DNA of 64,000 nucleotides from Aureimonas endophytica (GTDB taxonomy: Bacteria > Pseudomonadota > Alphaproteobacteria > Rhizobiales > Rhizobiaceae): the NCBI RefSeq assembly GCF_014642635.1, contig NZ_BMIQ01000002.1, positions 434,001 through 498,000 on the forward strand, read 5' to 3'. Positions 28,270-37,702 of this stretch are shown piece after piece. Positions within the stretch are counted from its first letter, which is position 1, and the number at the start of each line of letters is the position of its first letter. Under the pieces are notes generated by a model. That model worked only from the letters and a program-made list of their open reading frames with translations. It was not told where the DNA came from and did not search any database. Made by a program: the position numbers and the translations under genes.

Positions 28270-29151
28270 ATGTTCTATACGGACGGCAAGCTGCAATTCC
28301 CGGTGCGCGTCGAGAAGCCGAACCCGCTCTTCGCCAAGGCGCTGCAACAGGCGATCGGCGGCGTCGAGGGCGAGATCCGCGTCGCCATGCAATATATGTT
28401 CCAGGCCTTCGGGGCGCGGGGACCGGCCAAGTATCGCGACCTTCTTTTGAACACCGCGACGGAGGAGCTCGGCCATATCGAGATGCTGGCGACCGCCGTC
28501 GCCCTCAACCTCGAAAAGGCGCCGCTGTCGCTTCAGGAGGACGTCTCGGCCGACGCGGTCGGCGGCGCGGTGCTGAACGGCATGGACATGCGCCATATCC
28601 TGTCCACCGGCCTCGCCGCCCTGCCGGCCGACTCGAATGGCGTGCCCTTCGACATGTCGCATATCTATGCCTCGGGCAATCTCGCGGCGGACATGTATTC
28701 CAATGTCTGCGCCGAAAGCACGGGCCGCGCGCTCGCCGTCCGGCTCTACAACATGACGGACGATCCCGGCATGAAGGAGATGCTGGCCTTCATGATCGCC
28801 CGCGACACGATGCACCAGCAGCAATGGCTGGCGGCGCTGGAGGACATGGGCGGGGCGGAGGCCAATCTGCCGATCCCCAATTCCTTCCCGCAGTCGCAGG
28901 AGAACCAGAAATATTCCTATGCCTATTTCGGGCATATGGTCGACGGCTCGATCCCGCAAGGGCGCTGGACCTCCGGGCCTTCCATGGACGGCAAGGGCGA
29001 GTTCACGGCGGTGAAGTCGCAGCCGATGGGCGGCGAGCCGAGTCTCGCCCCCGCCCGGCCGGACGGCGGCGCGCAGCTGCCGCAGAGCTCCAAATCCGGG
29101 ACGACCGGCATTCTCGGCAAGGTGGAAGGCGCGATCGAGCGCAATCTCTGA
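28270..29151 (+). CDS. Manganese catalase
   Basis: A 293-residue non-haem catalase. The dimanganese ligands are in place: Glu35, Glu66, His69, Glu149 and His182, within GEIRVAMQYMFQAFG, TEELGHIEML, AESTGRALAVRLY and RDTMHQQQW. A C-terminal tail of about 60 polar residues, rich in Pro, Gly and Ser, follows the core. It disproportionates hydrogen peroxide in the cytoplasm. The neighbouring DUF892 gene is a common partner. GAGGAACGAG about 8 bases upstream acts as the ribosome site. Confidence 0.93.
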   Translation: MFYTDGKLQFPVRVEKPNPLFAKALQQAIGGVEGEIRVAMQYMFQAFGARGPAKYRDLLLNTATEELGHIEMLATAVALNLEKAPLSLQEDVSADAVGGAVLNGMDMRHILSTGLAALPADSNGVPFDMSHIYASGNLAADMYSNVCAESTGRALAVRLYNMTDDPGMKEMLAFMIARDTMHQQQWLAALEDMGGAEANLPIPNSFPQSQENQKYSYAYFGHMVDGSIPQGRWTSGPSMDGKGEFTAVKSQPMGGEPSLAPARPDGGAQLPQSSKSGTTGILGKVEGAIERNL

Positions 29152-29162
29152 ACTCCTCGCTT

Positions 29163-29187
29163 CGGAGCCGCCGCCCGGGCGGCTCCG
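29163..29187 (+). terminator. Hairpin after the Mn-catalase gene
   Basis: CGGAGCCGCC and GGCGGCTCCG form a perfect 10-bp stem around GCCCG, 11 bases after the stop. No T run follows, so this is a probable but unproven terminator. Confidence 0.5.
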
Positions 29188-29329
29188 GTCCTTGCGCTCG
29201 GGCGCTCCCGCCGGCCATGGTCGCCGTCTCCGGTTGAACGAGGGCGGCGGGCGGAATGGGGCAGTCGAGGCAGGATCGTGACCGGGGCGGGCTCGCGTCG
29301 CCCGTTCCCGCGCGGGCGACCGGGCGGCC

Positions 29330-30235
29330 ATGAGCTTCACGCTCCGCCAGCTTCGCTATTTCATCGCGGTCGCCGAAGGCGGCACGGTGTCCGGCGCCGC
29401 GCAGATCCTCTCCGTGTCGCAGTCGGCGGTGACGGAGGCGCTGAAGGATCTCGAATTCGATCTCGGCGTCCAGCTCTTCGAGCGCCATCGGCGCGGCCTC
29501 ACCCTCACCCACAAGGGGCAGCAATTCTATCGCCACGCGCTGCGCGTGCTCGATGCCGTGGCCGATGCGCGCCAGAGCTTCGCCGAGGAAAGCCGCTCGG
29601 AGCCCGGCAGCCTGAATTTCGGCGTCACCTCGCTCGTCGCCGGCTATGTCCTGTCCGACATTCTCGCCCGCTATCGCCGCGCCTTTCCGCTGGTCGAGAC
29701 CCGGGCCATCGAGGACAATGGCGACTATCTCGAACATCTTCTCATCGGCGGCGAACTCGATGTCGCGGTGATGGTCATCTCGAATCTGAAGGACCGCGTC
29801 GCCCTCCAGTCGCAGGTCTTCGAGCGCTCGCGCTATCGCCTCTGGCTGCCGAGCGGCCACCCGCTGGCCGAGACCGAGGTCGTCGACGTCGCCGCCATCG
29901 GGCGCGAGCCGCTGATCATGCTGACGGTGGACGAGATCGAGGAGAATATCGGACGGCTCCTGGCGGCGCTGGGCGCCAAGCCGAACGTCGCCTTCCGCAC
30001 CCGTTCGGTGGAAGCGGTGCGCAGCCTCGTCGCGACGGGCGCCGGCATCGCGCTCCTGCCCGATCTCGTCTATCGCCGCTGGTCGCTGGAAGGCGACCGC
30101 ATCGAGAACCGGCCGATTTCCGGCGATCTGCCGATGGTCGAGGTCGGCATGGTCTGGCGGCGCGGTTCGGCCCTCGGCCGCGCGGCGCGCGACTTCGTCG
30201 CCATGGCCGGGGGCGAGCCGGGCCGGGGACGGTGA
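29330..30235 (+). CDS. LysR family regulator, likely controller of the downstream polyamine-type importer
   Basis: A 301-residue LysR protein. The N-terminal helix-turn-helix (about 5-65: LRQLRYFIAVAEGGTVSGAAQILSVSQSAVTEALKDLE) precedes a periplasmic-binding-like effector domain ending with EVGMVWRRGSALG. It closely resembles the LysR at 45526: both share LTVDE, FRTxSVEAVRS, LVYRxWSLEGxRIE and WRR blocks. It precedes, on the same strand, a polyamine-type importer whose upstream region carries the motif also found near the other regulator. It probably activates that operon. Confidence 0.88.
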   Translation: MSFTLRQLRYFIAVAEGGTVSGAAQILSVSQSAVTEALKDLEFDLGVQLFERHRRGLTLTHKGQQFYRHALRVLDAVADARQSFAEESRSEPGSLNFGVTSLVAGYVLSDILARYRRAFPLVETRAIEDNGDYLEHLLIGGELDVAVMVISNLKDRVALQSQVFERSRYRLWLPSGHPLAETEVVDVAAIGREPLIMLTVDEIEENIGRLLAALGAKPNVAFRTRSVEAVRSLVATGAGIALLPDLVYRRWSLEGDRIENRPISGDLPMVEVGMVWRRGSALGRAARDFVAMAGGEPGRGR

Positions 30236-30253
30236 TCACTCGCCGTCCGTGCT

Positions 30254-30271
30254 ATCGGTTTTTCCGAAATC
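30254..30271 (+). promoter_or_regulatory. Shared LysR motif, copy A (ATCGGTTTTTCCGAAATC)
   Basis: Lies between the LysR gene and the importer's binding-protein gene (ATG 30369). It matches copy B (45474) at 15 of 18 positions and copy C (46482) at 14 of 18. The core TCGG-TTTTT-CCGA is an inverted repeat, as expected for LysR binding. Confidence 0.55.
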
Positions 30272-30368
30272 ACCTATCGGACGAATGCGTTTGCGGGGAT
30301 TTGAACGCCGTCTAAGCTGCCCTCCGACCCGCCGCCGCCGCGACGGGCCTCGTCACCGGAGAGGCAGG

Positions 30369-31523
30369 ATGAAGCAGACGCTCAAGACTTGCACGGCGCT
30401 CGCCATGGCCGCCCTGTTCTGCGGGCAGGCGATCGCGGCGGAGGCGATCACCAAGGTCGGCGCGGGGGAGGGGCAGGTGAATATCGTCGCCTGGCCCGGC
30501 TATATCGAGCGCGGCGAGACCGACAAGGCCTATGACTGGGTATCGGGCTTCGAGACGGAGACCGGCTGCAAGGTCAACGTAAAGACCGCCGCCACCTCCG
30601 ACGAGATGGTGACGCTGATGAATGGCGGCGGCTTCGACCTCGTCACCGCCTCCGGCGACGCCTCGCTCCGCCTCGTCGCCGGCAAGAAGGTGCAGCCGAT
30701 CGACACCGGTCTGGTGCCGAGCTGGGACAAGGTCGATCCGCGTCTGAAGGACGGCGCCTGGTTCACCGTCGGCGGCAAGCATTACGGCACGCCCTATCAA
30801 TGGGGGCCGAACGTGCTTCTCTATTCGACCGAGGTCTTCAAGGAGGCGCCGAAGAGCTGGTCGGTGATCTTCGAGCCGCAGAACCTGCCGGACGGCAAGC
30901 CGAACAAGGGCCGCGTCCAGGCCTATGACGGGCCGATCTATATCGCCGATGCCGCCAACTACCTGATGCACAAGCAGCCCGAGCTCGGCATCAAGGACCC
31001 CTACGAGCTGAACGAGGCGCAATATGCCGCCGTTCTCGACCTCCTGAAGGGCCAGCGCCAGCTCGTCGGCCGTTATTGGCACGATGCCGCCGTGCAGGTG
31101 GATGACTTCAAGACGGAGGGCGTCGTCGCCTCCTCCTCCTGGCCGTTCCAGGTCAACACGCTGACCGCCGACAAGCGGCCCGTCGCCTCCACCATCCCGG
31201 CGGAAGGCGCGACGGGCTGGGCCGACACGACCATGCTCGCCGCCGACGTCCAGCATCCAAACTGCGCCTATAAATGGCTGGAACATTCGCTGTCGCCCAA
31301 GGTGCAGGGCGACGTCGCGGCCTGGTTCGGCTCGGTGCCCGCCGTGCCGGATGCCTGCAAGGCGAGCGATCTTCTCGGTCCCGAAGGCTGCAAGACCAAC
31401 GGCTTCGACAATTTCGACAAGATCCGCTTCTGGCGCACGCCGACCGCCAAATGTTCCGATGGCGGCACCTGCGTTCCCTATTCGCGCTGGGTCTCCGACT
31501 ACATCGCCGTGATGGGCGGCTGA
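30369..31523 (+). CDS. ABC transporter substrate-binding protein, spermidine/putrescine type
   Basis: A 384-residue periplasmic protein. The signal peptide is MKQTLKTCTALAMAALFCGQAIAAEA, cleaved after AIA or IAA. The mature part begins with GQVNIVAWPGYIERGETDKAYDWVSGFETETGCKV, the PotD/PotF family pattern, with GFDLVTASGDASLRLV and YGTPYQWGPNVLLY. Four cysteines near the C-terminus may form disulfides. ATG 30369 is preferred because AGGCAGG sits just upstream. Substrate is likely putrescine, another diamine or a similar cationic amine, given the aldehyde dehydrogenase at the operon end. Confidence 0.88.
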   Translation: MKQTLKTCTALAMAALFCGQAIAAEAITKVGAGEGQVNIVAWPGYIERGETDKAYDWVSGFETETGCKVNVKTAATSDEMVTLMNGGGFDLVTASGDASLRLVAGKKVQPIDTGLVPSWDKVDPRLKDGAWFTVGGKHYGTPYQWGPNVLLYSTEVFKEAPKSWSVIFEPQNLPDGKPNKGRVQAYDGPIYIADAANYLMHKQPELGIKDPYELNEAQYAAVLDLLKGQRQLVGRYWHDAAVQVDDFKTEGVVASSSWPFQVNTLTADKRPVASTIPAEGATGWADTTMLAADVQHPNCAYKWLEHSLSPKVQGDVAAWFGSVPAVPDACKASDLLGPEGCKTNGFDNFDKIRFWRTPTAKCSDGGTCVPYSRWVSDYIAVMGG

Positions 31524-31570
31524 TCGGGATCGCGAGGCCGCGAAGCGGGTCGCGGCGCCGGAGATTGGCA

Positions 31571-31593
31571 TCTTCTCCCCGATGGGGAGAAGA
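31571..31593 (+). repeat. Palindrome after the binding-protein gene
   Basis: TCTTCTCCCC and GGGGAGAAGA form a perfect 10-bp stem with GAT as loop, 47 bases after the stop. The same CTTCTCCC core occurs in the element at 13889, so it is probably a member of the same RIME-like family. Confidence 0.6.
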
Positions 31594-31634
31594 CAGCGGC
31601 GGCCCTGTCCCGTTCTAACCATCAAAGGATCGCC

Positions 31635-32642
31635 GTGACTGCCATCCCCGCCGTTTCCCTTGCCGAGGTCTCGCGTGTCTTCGGACCGGTCACGGCGCTG
31701 GCCGGCATCGATCTCGAGATCCGGCCGGGCGAGTTCTTCGCCATGCTGGGGCCGTCCGGCTCCGGCAAGACGACCTGCCTGCGCCTCGTCGCCGGCTTCG
31801 AGCAGCCCTCCACCGGCCGCATCGCGATCTTCGGCGAGGACGTCACCGGCCGGCCGCCGCATCGCCGCCCGGTGAACACGGTCTTCCAGGACTACGCGCT
31901 GTTTCCCCATCTCGATGTCCTCGACAACGTCGCCTATCCGCTGATGATCCGGAAGGTGCCGAAGGCGGCGCGCCATGCCGCCGCCGAGGCGGCGCTGGAG
32001 CGCGTGCGCCTTGCCGGCTACGGACGGCGCCGGCCCGGCCAATTGTCCGGCGGCCAGCGCCAGCGCGTCGCCCTGGCGCGCGCCATCGTGGCCGAGCCGA
32101 AGGTGCTTCTCCTCGACGAGCCGCTCGGCGCGCTCGACCTGAAGCTGCGTGAGGACATGCAGGAAGAGCTGAAGGGCTTGCAGCGCGCGCTCGGCATCAC
32201 CTTCGTCTTCGTCACGCACGACCAGAGCGAGGCTTTGTCCATGGCCGACCGCATCGCCGTCTTCGGCGCCGGCCGCATCGAACAGGTCGGCACGCCCGAA
32301 GAGGTCTATCAGCGGCCGCGCAACCGCTTCGTCGCCGATTTCGTCGGCTCGTCCAACGTCCTGCCGCCGGATTTCGTGGAGAATCTCGTCGGCCGGCGGC
32401 GCTGGGCGAGCCTGCGGCCGGAGGCGGTGCGGCTCGCGCCGGAGGCGGCGGCGGATTTCCAGCTCGCCGGGCGGCTCGTGTCGAGAAGCTATCTCGGCGC
32501 GACGGTAAGGCTCGGCATCGAACTCGGCAACGGCCTCGCCCTCCATGCCCTGCGTCCGGCGGGCGAGGTTCCGCCGTCCGGCGAACGCCTGACGATCGCC
32601 TTCGCGCCGGACGCGCTCCATCTGATGGAGGAGGGGACGTGA
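31635..32642 (+). CDS. ABC transporter ATP-binding protein, PotA type
   Basis: A 335-residue ATPase. Walker A GPSGSGKTT, Q loop VFQDYALFPHLD, signature [14 protein letters not shown], Walker [16 protein letters not shown] and switch His FVTHDQSEAL are intact, followed by a TOBE-type C-terminal domain (SLRPEAVRLAP). A GTG start at 31635 with AAGGA 7 bases upstream is used; no better ATG exists before Walker A. It powers the two permeases encoded after the repeat region at 32643-32955. Confidence 0.9.
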   Translation: MTAIPAVSLAEVSRVFGPVTALAGIDLEIRPGEFFAMLGPSGSGKTTCLRLVAGFEQPSTGRIAIFGEDVTGRPPHRRPVNTVFQDYALFPHLDVLDNVAYPLMIRKVPKAARHAAAEAALERVRLAGYGRRRPGQLSGGQRQRVALARAIVAEPKVLLLDEPLGALDLKLREDMQEELKGLQRALGITFVFVTHDQSEALSMADRIAVFGAGRIEQVGTPEEVYQRPRNRFVADFVGSSNVLPPDFVENLVGRRRWASLRPEAVRLAPEAAADFQLAGRLVSRSYLGATVRLGIELGNGLALHALRPAGEVPPSGERLTIAFAPDALHLMEEGT

Positions 32643-32955
32643 GGGCCCGGCTTCCGTCGTATCTTCAAGGACGCGAGACCGCCGAGCTTCGATCTCCCTT
32701 GAGGAGGACATGGGCGGCAGCCCGGAGCGGGGTGGCGAGCGCCAGCGAGGCCCACCTCTTCCACCGCCGCGTCGTTCGAAGGCTATCGCCTTCGCACCCC
32801 CCGCTACCTGCTGGCATCTCCCTCTCAAGGGGGGAGAGCATGCCAATGGCGGAGGATGGTGTTCAGCGTCCCTGTGAAGCGGAGAGGAGAGAGTCCGTGA
32901 TGCTGCGGTCCTTCCTGGACCCGGCATTCGAGCCCGACGCGGAAGGCGTCCGCCG
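32643..32955. repeat. Intergenic mosaic of palindromes between ATPase and permease genes
   Basis: A 313-base gap inside the operon. It holds CTCC/GGAG at the left (about 32694-32706), CGAAGGC/GCCTTCG (32777-32794, 4-base loop) in the middle, and CTCCC/GGGAG at the right (about 32818-32836). The outer parts CTCCCTTGAG and CTCAAGGGGGGAG are imperfect inverted copies of each other, giving an element of about 145 bases. A 106-codon ORF across it looks like chance. It resembles rhizobial mosaic repeats and may reduce permease expression. Confidence 0.5.
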
Positions 32956-33897
32956 ATGAGCGCGCTCGCGGTCGCGGCGCCGCGTCGCGGTCTTGCCGGT
33001 TCGCTGGCCGATGGACTTTGGCGGCGGCCGGCGCTGTTGGCCGTCCTTCTGCTCGCCCTGCCGCTGCTCTGGCTGGTCGTCGTCTATCTCGGCTCGCTCG
33101 CGGCGCTTCTCGTCCAGAGCTTCTATTCGCTCGACGACTTCTCCGGTCTCGTGGTCGAGGACTTCACGCTCGCGACCTATGCGCAGCTCTTCACCGCCGC
33201 CAATCTCGCCATCATCCTGCGAACCGTGGCGATGGCGGCCTGCGTGACGCTCGCCAGCATCCTCGTCGCCTTGCCGATCGCCTATTACGCGGCCCGCTAC
33301 GCCCGGGGCGCGGCCAAGGCCTTCTTCTACATCGCGGTGATGCTGCCGCTCTGGTCGAGCTATCTCGTCAAGATCTATGCCTGGAAGCTGATCCTTGCCA
33401 AGGAAGGCATCCTCACCTGGGCCTTCGCCAGGCTGGGTCTCGCGCCCGTGCTGGACGCGGTGCTGGCGCTGCCCGGCATCGGCGGCAACTCGCTGTCGGT
33501 CAGCTATATCGGCACCTTCCTCGTCTTCCTCTATGTCTGGCTGCCCTACATGATCCTGCCGATGCAGGCGGCGCTGGAGCGCGTGCCGGCGAGCTTTCTC
33601 GACGCTTCCGGCGATCTCGGCGCGACGCCCGCCGCCACCTTCCGGCATGTGACATGGCCGCTCGCGCTGCCGGGTGTCGTCGCCGGCTCGATCTTTACCT
33701 TCTCGCTGACGCTCGGCGACTACATCATCCCGCAGATCGTCGGCTCCTCGCGGCTCTTCATCGGCCAGGCCGTCTATACCCAGCAGGGCACGGCGGGAAA
33801 CATTCCGCTGGCCGCCGCCTTCACCATGGTGCCGATCGTCATCATGGGCTTCTATCTCTGGGGCGCCAAACGCGCGGGAGCCTTCGATGCGCTCTGA
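32956..33897 (+). CDS. ABC transporter permease, PotB type
   Basis: A 313-residue permease with six hydrophobic segments. The EAA coupling loop is [28 protein letters not shown]. The N-terminal helix and the long first periplasmic loop ([27 protein letters not shown]) are usual for PotB relatives. Overlaps the following permease gene by 11 bases. Together they form the pore of the polyamine-type importer. Confidence 0.9.
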   Translation: MSALAVAAPRRGLAGSLADGLWRRPALLAVLLLALPLLWLVVVYLGSLAALLVQSFYSLDDFSGLVVEDFTLATYAQLFTAANLAIILRTVAMAACVTLASILVALPIAYYAARYARGAAKAFFYIAVMLPLWSSYLVKIYAWKLILAKEGILTWAFARLGLAPVLDAVLALPGIGGNSLSVSYIGTFLVFLYVWLPYMILPMQAALERVPASFLDASGDLGATPAATFRHVTWPLALPGVVAGSIFTFSLTLGDYIIPQIVGSSRLFIGQAVYTQQGTAGNIPLAAAFTMVPIVIMGFYLWGAKRAGAFDAL

Positions 33898-34693
33898 CGC
33901 CGCGCCGCTTTCGCTGAAGGTCGCCGCCGGCGCCGGCCTGCTCTTCCTGCTCGGGCCGCTTCTCCTGATCTTCGTCTACGCCTTCACGACGGAGGAGCGC
34001 AGCTTCGTCTGGCCGCCGCCGGACCTGACGCTGCGCTGGTTCGCCGTGACCTGGGACCGGCCGGACGTCTGGGCGGCGCTCGGCCTGTCGCTGAAGGTCG
34101 CGGCCGTCGCGACGCTCGCCGCCCTCGTTCTCGGCACGCTCGCCGCCGCCGCCGTCAGCCGCGCCCGCTTCTTCGGGCGCGAGGCGGTGTCGCTTCTCGT
34201 CATCCTGCCGATCGCCTTGCCCGGCATCGTCACCGGCATCGCGCTGCGCTCGGCCTTCGGAATGCTGGAGATCCCGTTCTCCTTCTGGACGATCGTCCTC
34301 GGCCACGCGACCTTCTGCATCGTCGTCGTCTACAACAATGCGGTGGCGCGCTTCCGCCGCCTCGCCGGCTCGCTGGTCGAAGCCTCGATGGATCTCGGCG
34401 CCGACGGCTTCCAGACCTTCCGCCACATCGTCCTGCCGAACATCGCCTCGGCGCTGCTCGCCGGCGGCATGCTGGCCTTCGCGCTGTCCTTCGACGAGGT
34501 GATCGTCACCACCTTCACCGCCGGGCAGCAGCAGACCCTGCCGCTCTGGATGCTGGAGGAGCTGATCCGGCCGCGCCAGCGGCCGGTCACCAATGTCGTG
34601 GCGATGGTGGTGGTGCTCGTCACCTTCCTGCCGATCCTCCTCGCCTTCTTCCTCACCCGCGACGGCGACCAGACCGCCGGCGCCGGCAAATGA
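33887..34693 (+). CDS. ABC transporter permease, PotC type
   Basis: A 268-residue permease with six helices. The EAA loop is [25 protein letters not shown], and the adjacent [13 protein letters not shown] is a typical PotC motif. Its ATG lies inside the end of the PotB-type gene, and its stop overlaps the dehydrogenase ATG by 4 bases, so the whole operon is translationally coupled. Confidence 0.9.
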   Translation: MRSDAAPLSLKVAAGAGLLFLLGPLLLIFVYAFTTEERSFVWPPPDLTLRWFAVTWDRPDVWAALGLSLKVAAVATLAALVLGTLAAAAVSRARFFGREAVSLLVILPIALPGIVTGIALRSAFGMLEIPFSFWTIVLGHATFCIVVVYNNAVARFRRLAGSLVEASMDLGADGFQTFRHIVLPNIASALLAGGMLAFALSFDEVIVTTFTAGQQQTLPLWMLEELIRPRQRPVTNVVAMVVVLVTFLPILLAFFLTRDGDQTAGAGK

Positions 34694-36144
34694 ACCCGCA
34701 ACCCGGAGACATGCCCATGGACACCGCGATGCTGATCGGCTCGGCCTTCGAGGCGGGCACCGAGGCCGAGGAGACGATCCTCGATCCGAAGACCGGCGGC
34801 ACGATCCTGACCCTGCCCGAGGCCTCGCTCGGCCAGATCGACCGCGCGGTGGCGGCCGCCGAACGGGCCTTTCGCGGCTGGTCGCGCACGACGCCGGCGC
34901 AGCGCTCCGCCTATCTCCTGAAGATCGCCGACGCGATCGAGCGCGAGGCGGCGGACTTCGCCCGGCTGGAGGCGCTGAACTGCGGCAAGCCGATCAATGC
35001 CGTGCTCAACGACGAGATCCCGGCGATCGTCGACTGCTACCGCTTCTTCGCCGGCGCGGTGCGCGTCCTGCCGGGCCAGGTGGCGGGCGAGTATCTGCCG
35101 GGCCACACCTCGATGATCCGGCGCGACCCGATCGGTATCGTCGGCTCGATCGCGCCCTGGAACTATCCGCTGATGATGATGGCCTGGAAGCTTGCCCCGG
35201 CGATCGCCGGCGGCAACACGGTCGTCTTCAAGCCGTCCGAGCAGACGCCGCTGACGGCGCTGAAGCTCGGCCGTCTCCTCGCCGACATCCTGCCCGAAGG
35301 CGTCGTCAACATCGTCCTCGGCCAGGGCGGCACGGTCGGCAACGCGCTGATCAACCATCCGAAGATCGACATGGTCTCGATCACCGGCGATATCGCCACC
35401 GGCAAGAAGGTGCTGCAGGCCGCCGCGAAATCGGTGAAGCGCACCCATCTGGAGCTCGGCGGCAAGGCGCCGGTGATCGTGTTCGACGATGCCGATCTGG
35501 AAGCCGTGGTGCAGGGCCTGCGCGCCTTCGGCTTCTACAATGCCGGCCAGGACTGCACCGCCGCCTGCCGCATCTATGCCGGTCCGAAGATCCACGACCG
35601 GCTGGTCGCCGATCTGTCCGCCGCCGCCTCCACCATCCGGTTCGGCGAGGCCGACGACACGGCGAACGAGATCGGCCCGCTGATCTCCCGGCGCCAGCGC
35701 GACCGCGTCTCGAGCTTCGTCGAGCGCGCCGCGAGCCAGTCGCATATCGAGGTGACGACGGGCGGCAAGACCGGCGGCGAGGCCGGCTTCTTCTTCCAGC
35801 CGACGGTGATCGCCGGCGCCCGGCAGGAGGACGAGATCGTGCGCCGCGAGGTCTTCGGCCCCGTCGTCTCGGTGACGCGCTTCACCGAGGTGGAGGATGC
35901 TGTCGCCTGGGCGAACGATTCCGACTACGGGCTCGCGTCCTCCGTCTGGACGAAGGACGTTTCGCGCGCCATGGCGACGGCGGCCGAGCTGCGCTACGGC
36001 TGCACCTGGATCAACACCCATTTCATGCTGGTCAACGAGATGCCGCATGGCGGGCTGAAGCAGTCCGGCTACGGCAAGGACCTCTCCACCTATGCTCTCG
36101 AAGACTACACCGCCGTGCGCCATGTGATGATCGCGCACGGCTGA
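34690..36144 (+). CDS. Aldehyde dehydrogenase, 4-aminobutyraldehyde/betaine-aldehyde type
   Basis: A 484-residue NAD(P)-dependent enzyme. The cofactor and catalytic parts are [34 protein letters not shown], the general-base Glu in [10 protein letters not shown], and the nucleophile Cys in [12 protein letters not shown]. The C-terminal tail [29 protein letters not shown] matches the PatD/Prr group, which oxidises 4-aminobutyraldehyde to GABA. At the end of a polyamine-type importer operon, this implies conversion of imported diamines to GABA. The transaminase step is not in the window. Confidence 0.85.
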   Translation: MNPQPGDMPMDTAMLIGSAFEAGTEAEETILDPKTGGTILTLPEASLGQIDRAVAAAERAFRGWSRTTPAQRSAYLLKIADAIEREAADFARLEALNCGKPINAVLNDEIPAIVDCYRFFAGAVRVLPGQVAGEYLPGHTSMIRRDPIGIVGSIAPWNYPLMMMAWKLAPAIAGGNTVVFKPSEQTPLTALKLGRLLADILPEGVVNIVLGQGGTVGNALINHPKIDMVSITGDIATGKKVLQAAAKSVKRTHLELGGKAPVIVFDDADLEAVVQGLRAFGFYNAGQDCTAACRIYAGPKIHDRLVADLSAAASTIRFGEADDTANEIGPLISRRQRDRVSSFVERAASQSHIEVTTGGKTGGEAGFFFQPTVIAGARQEDEIVRREVFGPVVSVTRFTEVEDAVAWANDSDYGLASSVWTKDVSRAMATAAELRYGCTWINTHFMLVNEMPHGGLKQSGYGKDLSTYALEDYTAVRHVMIAHG

Positions 36145-36154
36145 GGGGAGGGGG

Positions 36155-37702
36155 TCAGGCTCGGCCGAGGAAGCGCTCGGCCGTGCGCAGCGACAGGGCC
36201 ATGATCGTCAGGGCCGGATTGGCGACGAGCGCGCTCGGGAAGACCGAGTTGTCGCAGATCCAGAGATTATCGACCGTGAAGCTGCGGCCGTCGGGATCGA
36301 CCACGGCGCGGTCCGGATCGGTCCCCATCCGGCAGGTGCCGATCGTATGGGCGCTGCGGGCGAGGACCTTGATGTCCTTGCCCCCGGCCGCCTCGACGAT
36401 GGCGCGCATCACGCCGGTGGCATGGCGGTCGATGGCCTTCTCGTTCTCGCCGAAGCCGAAGCTCACCTTCGCCTTCGGCATGCCGAAGGCGTCAAGCTCG
36501 TCGGAAAGTTCGAGCCGGTTGCCCTCGTAGGGCAGGCATTCGGTATTGATGCCGACGCCCGCCATGAAGCGATAGTCGTCCATCGCCGCGACGAGGCGCT
36601 CGCCCCAGAGCCCGGCGCCGCGCGCCATGGTGGTCGCCAGCGTCAGCGGCATGACGCCGAGACTCTGGATCAGGTAGCCGCCGGCAAAGCCGGCATCCTT
36701 CGGGCCGCGCATGTCCTCGGTGATGAGCGAGGACGGATAGCCGCGATAGCCGCGCATCTCCGTCTCGAACCGTCCCCAGACCTGCGTCGCGCCATGCGCC
36801 ATGAAGTTGCGCCCGACCTGCCCATTGGCATTGGCGAGGCCGCAATGCAGGAGGAGGCGCGGCGTCTCGACGCCGCCGGCGCTGAGGAAGAGATGGGCGC
36901 AGCGCTGCCGGCGGTCGATGCCGTGCCGCCGGTAGACGACGCCGGTGACGCGGCCCGTCCGATCGCGCTCGATGCCGTGCACCCGCGCGTCCGGCCGGAT
37001 CTCCGCACCCCTGGCGACGGCGAGCGGCAGATAGGTCGTGTCCATGCTGGCCTTCGCCGTGTTGCGGCACCCCTGGTGGCAGGAGCCGCAATTGACGCAG
37101 GCCTGGCGCGCCGCGCCGCCCTCCTGCGCGAAGTCGCGCGAGACGAGCGCCGCCGGCGCGTCGGTGGCGCGCAGCCCGAGCGCCTCGCAGCCCCGCAGCA
37201 TCATGTCGGCCGAGGCGTTGCGCTTCGGCGGCGGCAGGGCGTAGCGGCGGCCGGGATCCCAGGGATAGTCGGCGGGGCCGGACACGCCGATGAAGGCCTC
37301 GACCTTCTCGATATAGCGGACGAGTTCGGCATGGCCGATCGGCCAGTCCTCGCCCTCGCCGGTGGTGGTGCGGAGCGTCAGGTCGGCCGCGTCGGGGCGC
37401 GGGGCGAAGGCGCCCCAATGCAGGGTCGAGCCGCCGACGCCCTGGCCGCTATTGTTGGGGCCGAAGGCGGTCGGCGTCTCGCCGGCGCTCAGCCGCTCCT
37501 CCATCCAGTTGATGTCGCAGCCCTCGATCTCGTCCGGCACATGGTCGCCGGGCGCGAAATTGGCGCCGGCCTCCAGCGCCACGACCTTCAGGCCGCGCGC
37601 CGCCAGCATGGCGAGAAGCGGCGCGCCGCCGGCGCCCGTGCCGACGACGACGGCGTCGACCACCTCGTCCTCGCCGTAATGGCGCATGGCGTCGAGCCTC
37701 AT
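36155..37702 (-). CDS. GMC family FAD-dependent dehydrogenase with a cysteine cluster
   Basis: A 515-residue flavoprotein. The N-terminal FAD motif is VVDAVVVGTGAGGAPLLAMLAARGLKVVALEAG; the C-terminal GMC motif is RSAHTIGTCRMGTDPDRAVVD with NLWICDNSVFP. A CVNCGSCHQGC motif near residue 205 has the spacing C-x2-C-x2-C-x3-C, which suggests an iron-sulfur cluster as in the large subunits of gluconate or FAD-glucose dehydrogenases. Its ATG overlaps the upstream fusion gene by 4 bases. Electron acceptor and substrate are unknown. Confidence 0.85.
   Translation of the reverse strand: MRLDAMRHYGEDEVVDAVVVGTGAGGAPLLAMLAARGLKVVALEAGANFAPGDHVPDEIEGCDINWMEERLSAGETPTAFGPNNSGQGVGGSTLHWGAFAPRPDAADLTLRTTTGEGEDWPIGHAELVRYIEKVEAFIGVSGPADYPWDPGRRYALPPPKRNASADMMLRGCEALGLRATDAPAALVSRDFAQEGGAARQACVNCGSCHQGCRNTAKASMDTTYLPLAVARGAEIRPDARVHGIERDRTGRVTGVVYRRHGIDRRQRCAHLFLSAGGVETPRLLLHCGLANANGQVGRNFMAHGATQVWGRFETEMRGYRGYPSSLITEDMRGPKDAGFAGGYLIQSLGVMPLTLATTMARGAGLWGERLVAAMDDYRFMAGVGINTECLPYEGNRLELSDELDAFGMPKAKVSFGFGENEKAIDRHATGVMRAIVEAAGGKDIKVLARSAHTIGTCRMGTDPDRAVVDPDGRSFTVDNLWICDNSVFPSALVANPALTIMALSLRTAERFLGRA

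Noticed and set aside
32639-32959. 106-codon ORF spanning the palindromic mosaic
   Set aside because: Entirely made of repeat sequence and overlaps the ends of both flanking genes; no family resemblance.
34330-36138. 602-codon minus-strand ORF opposite the aldehyde dehydrogenase
   Set aside because: Antisense shadow; the plus strand encodes a complete, conserved dehydrogenase.
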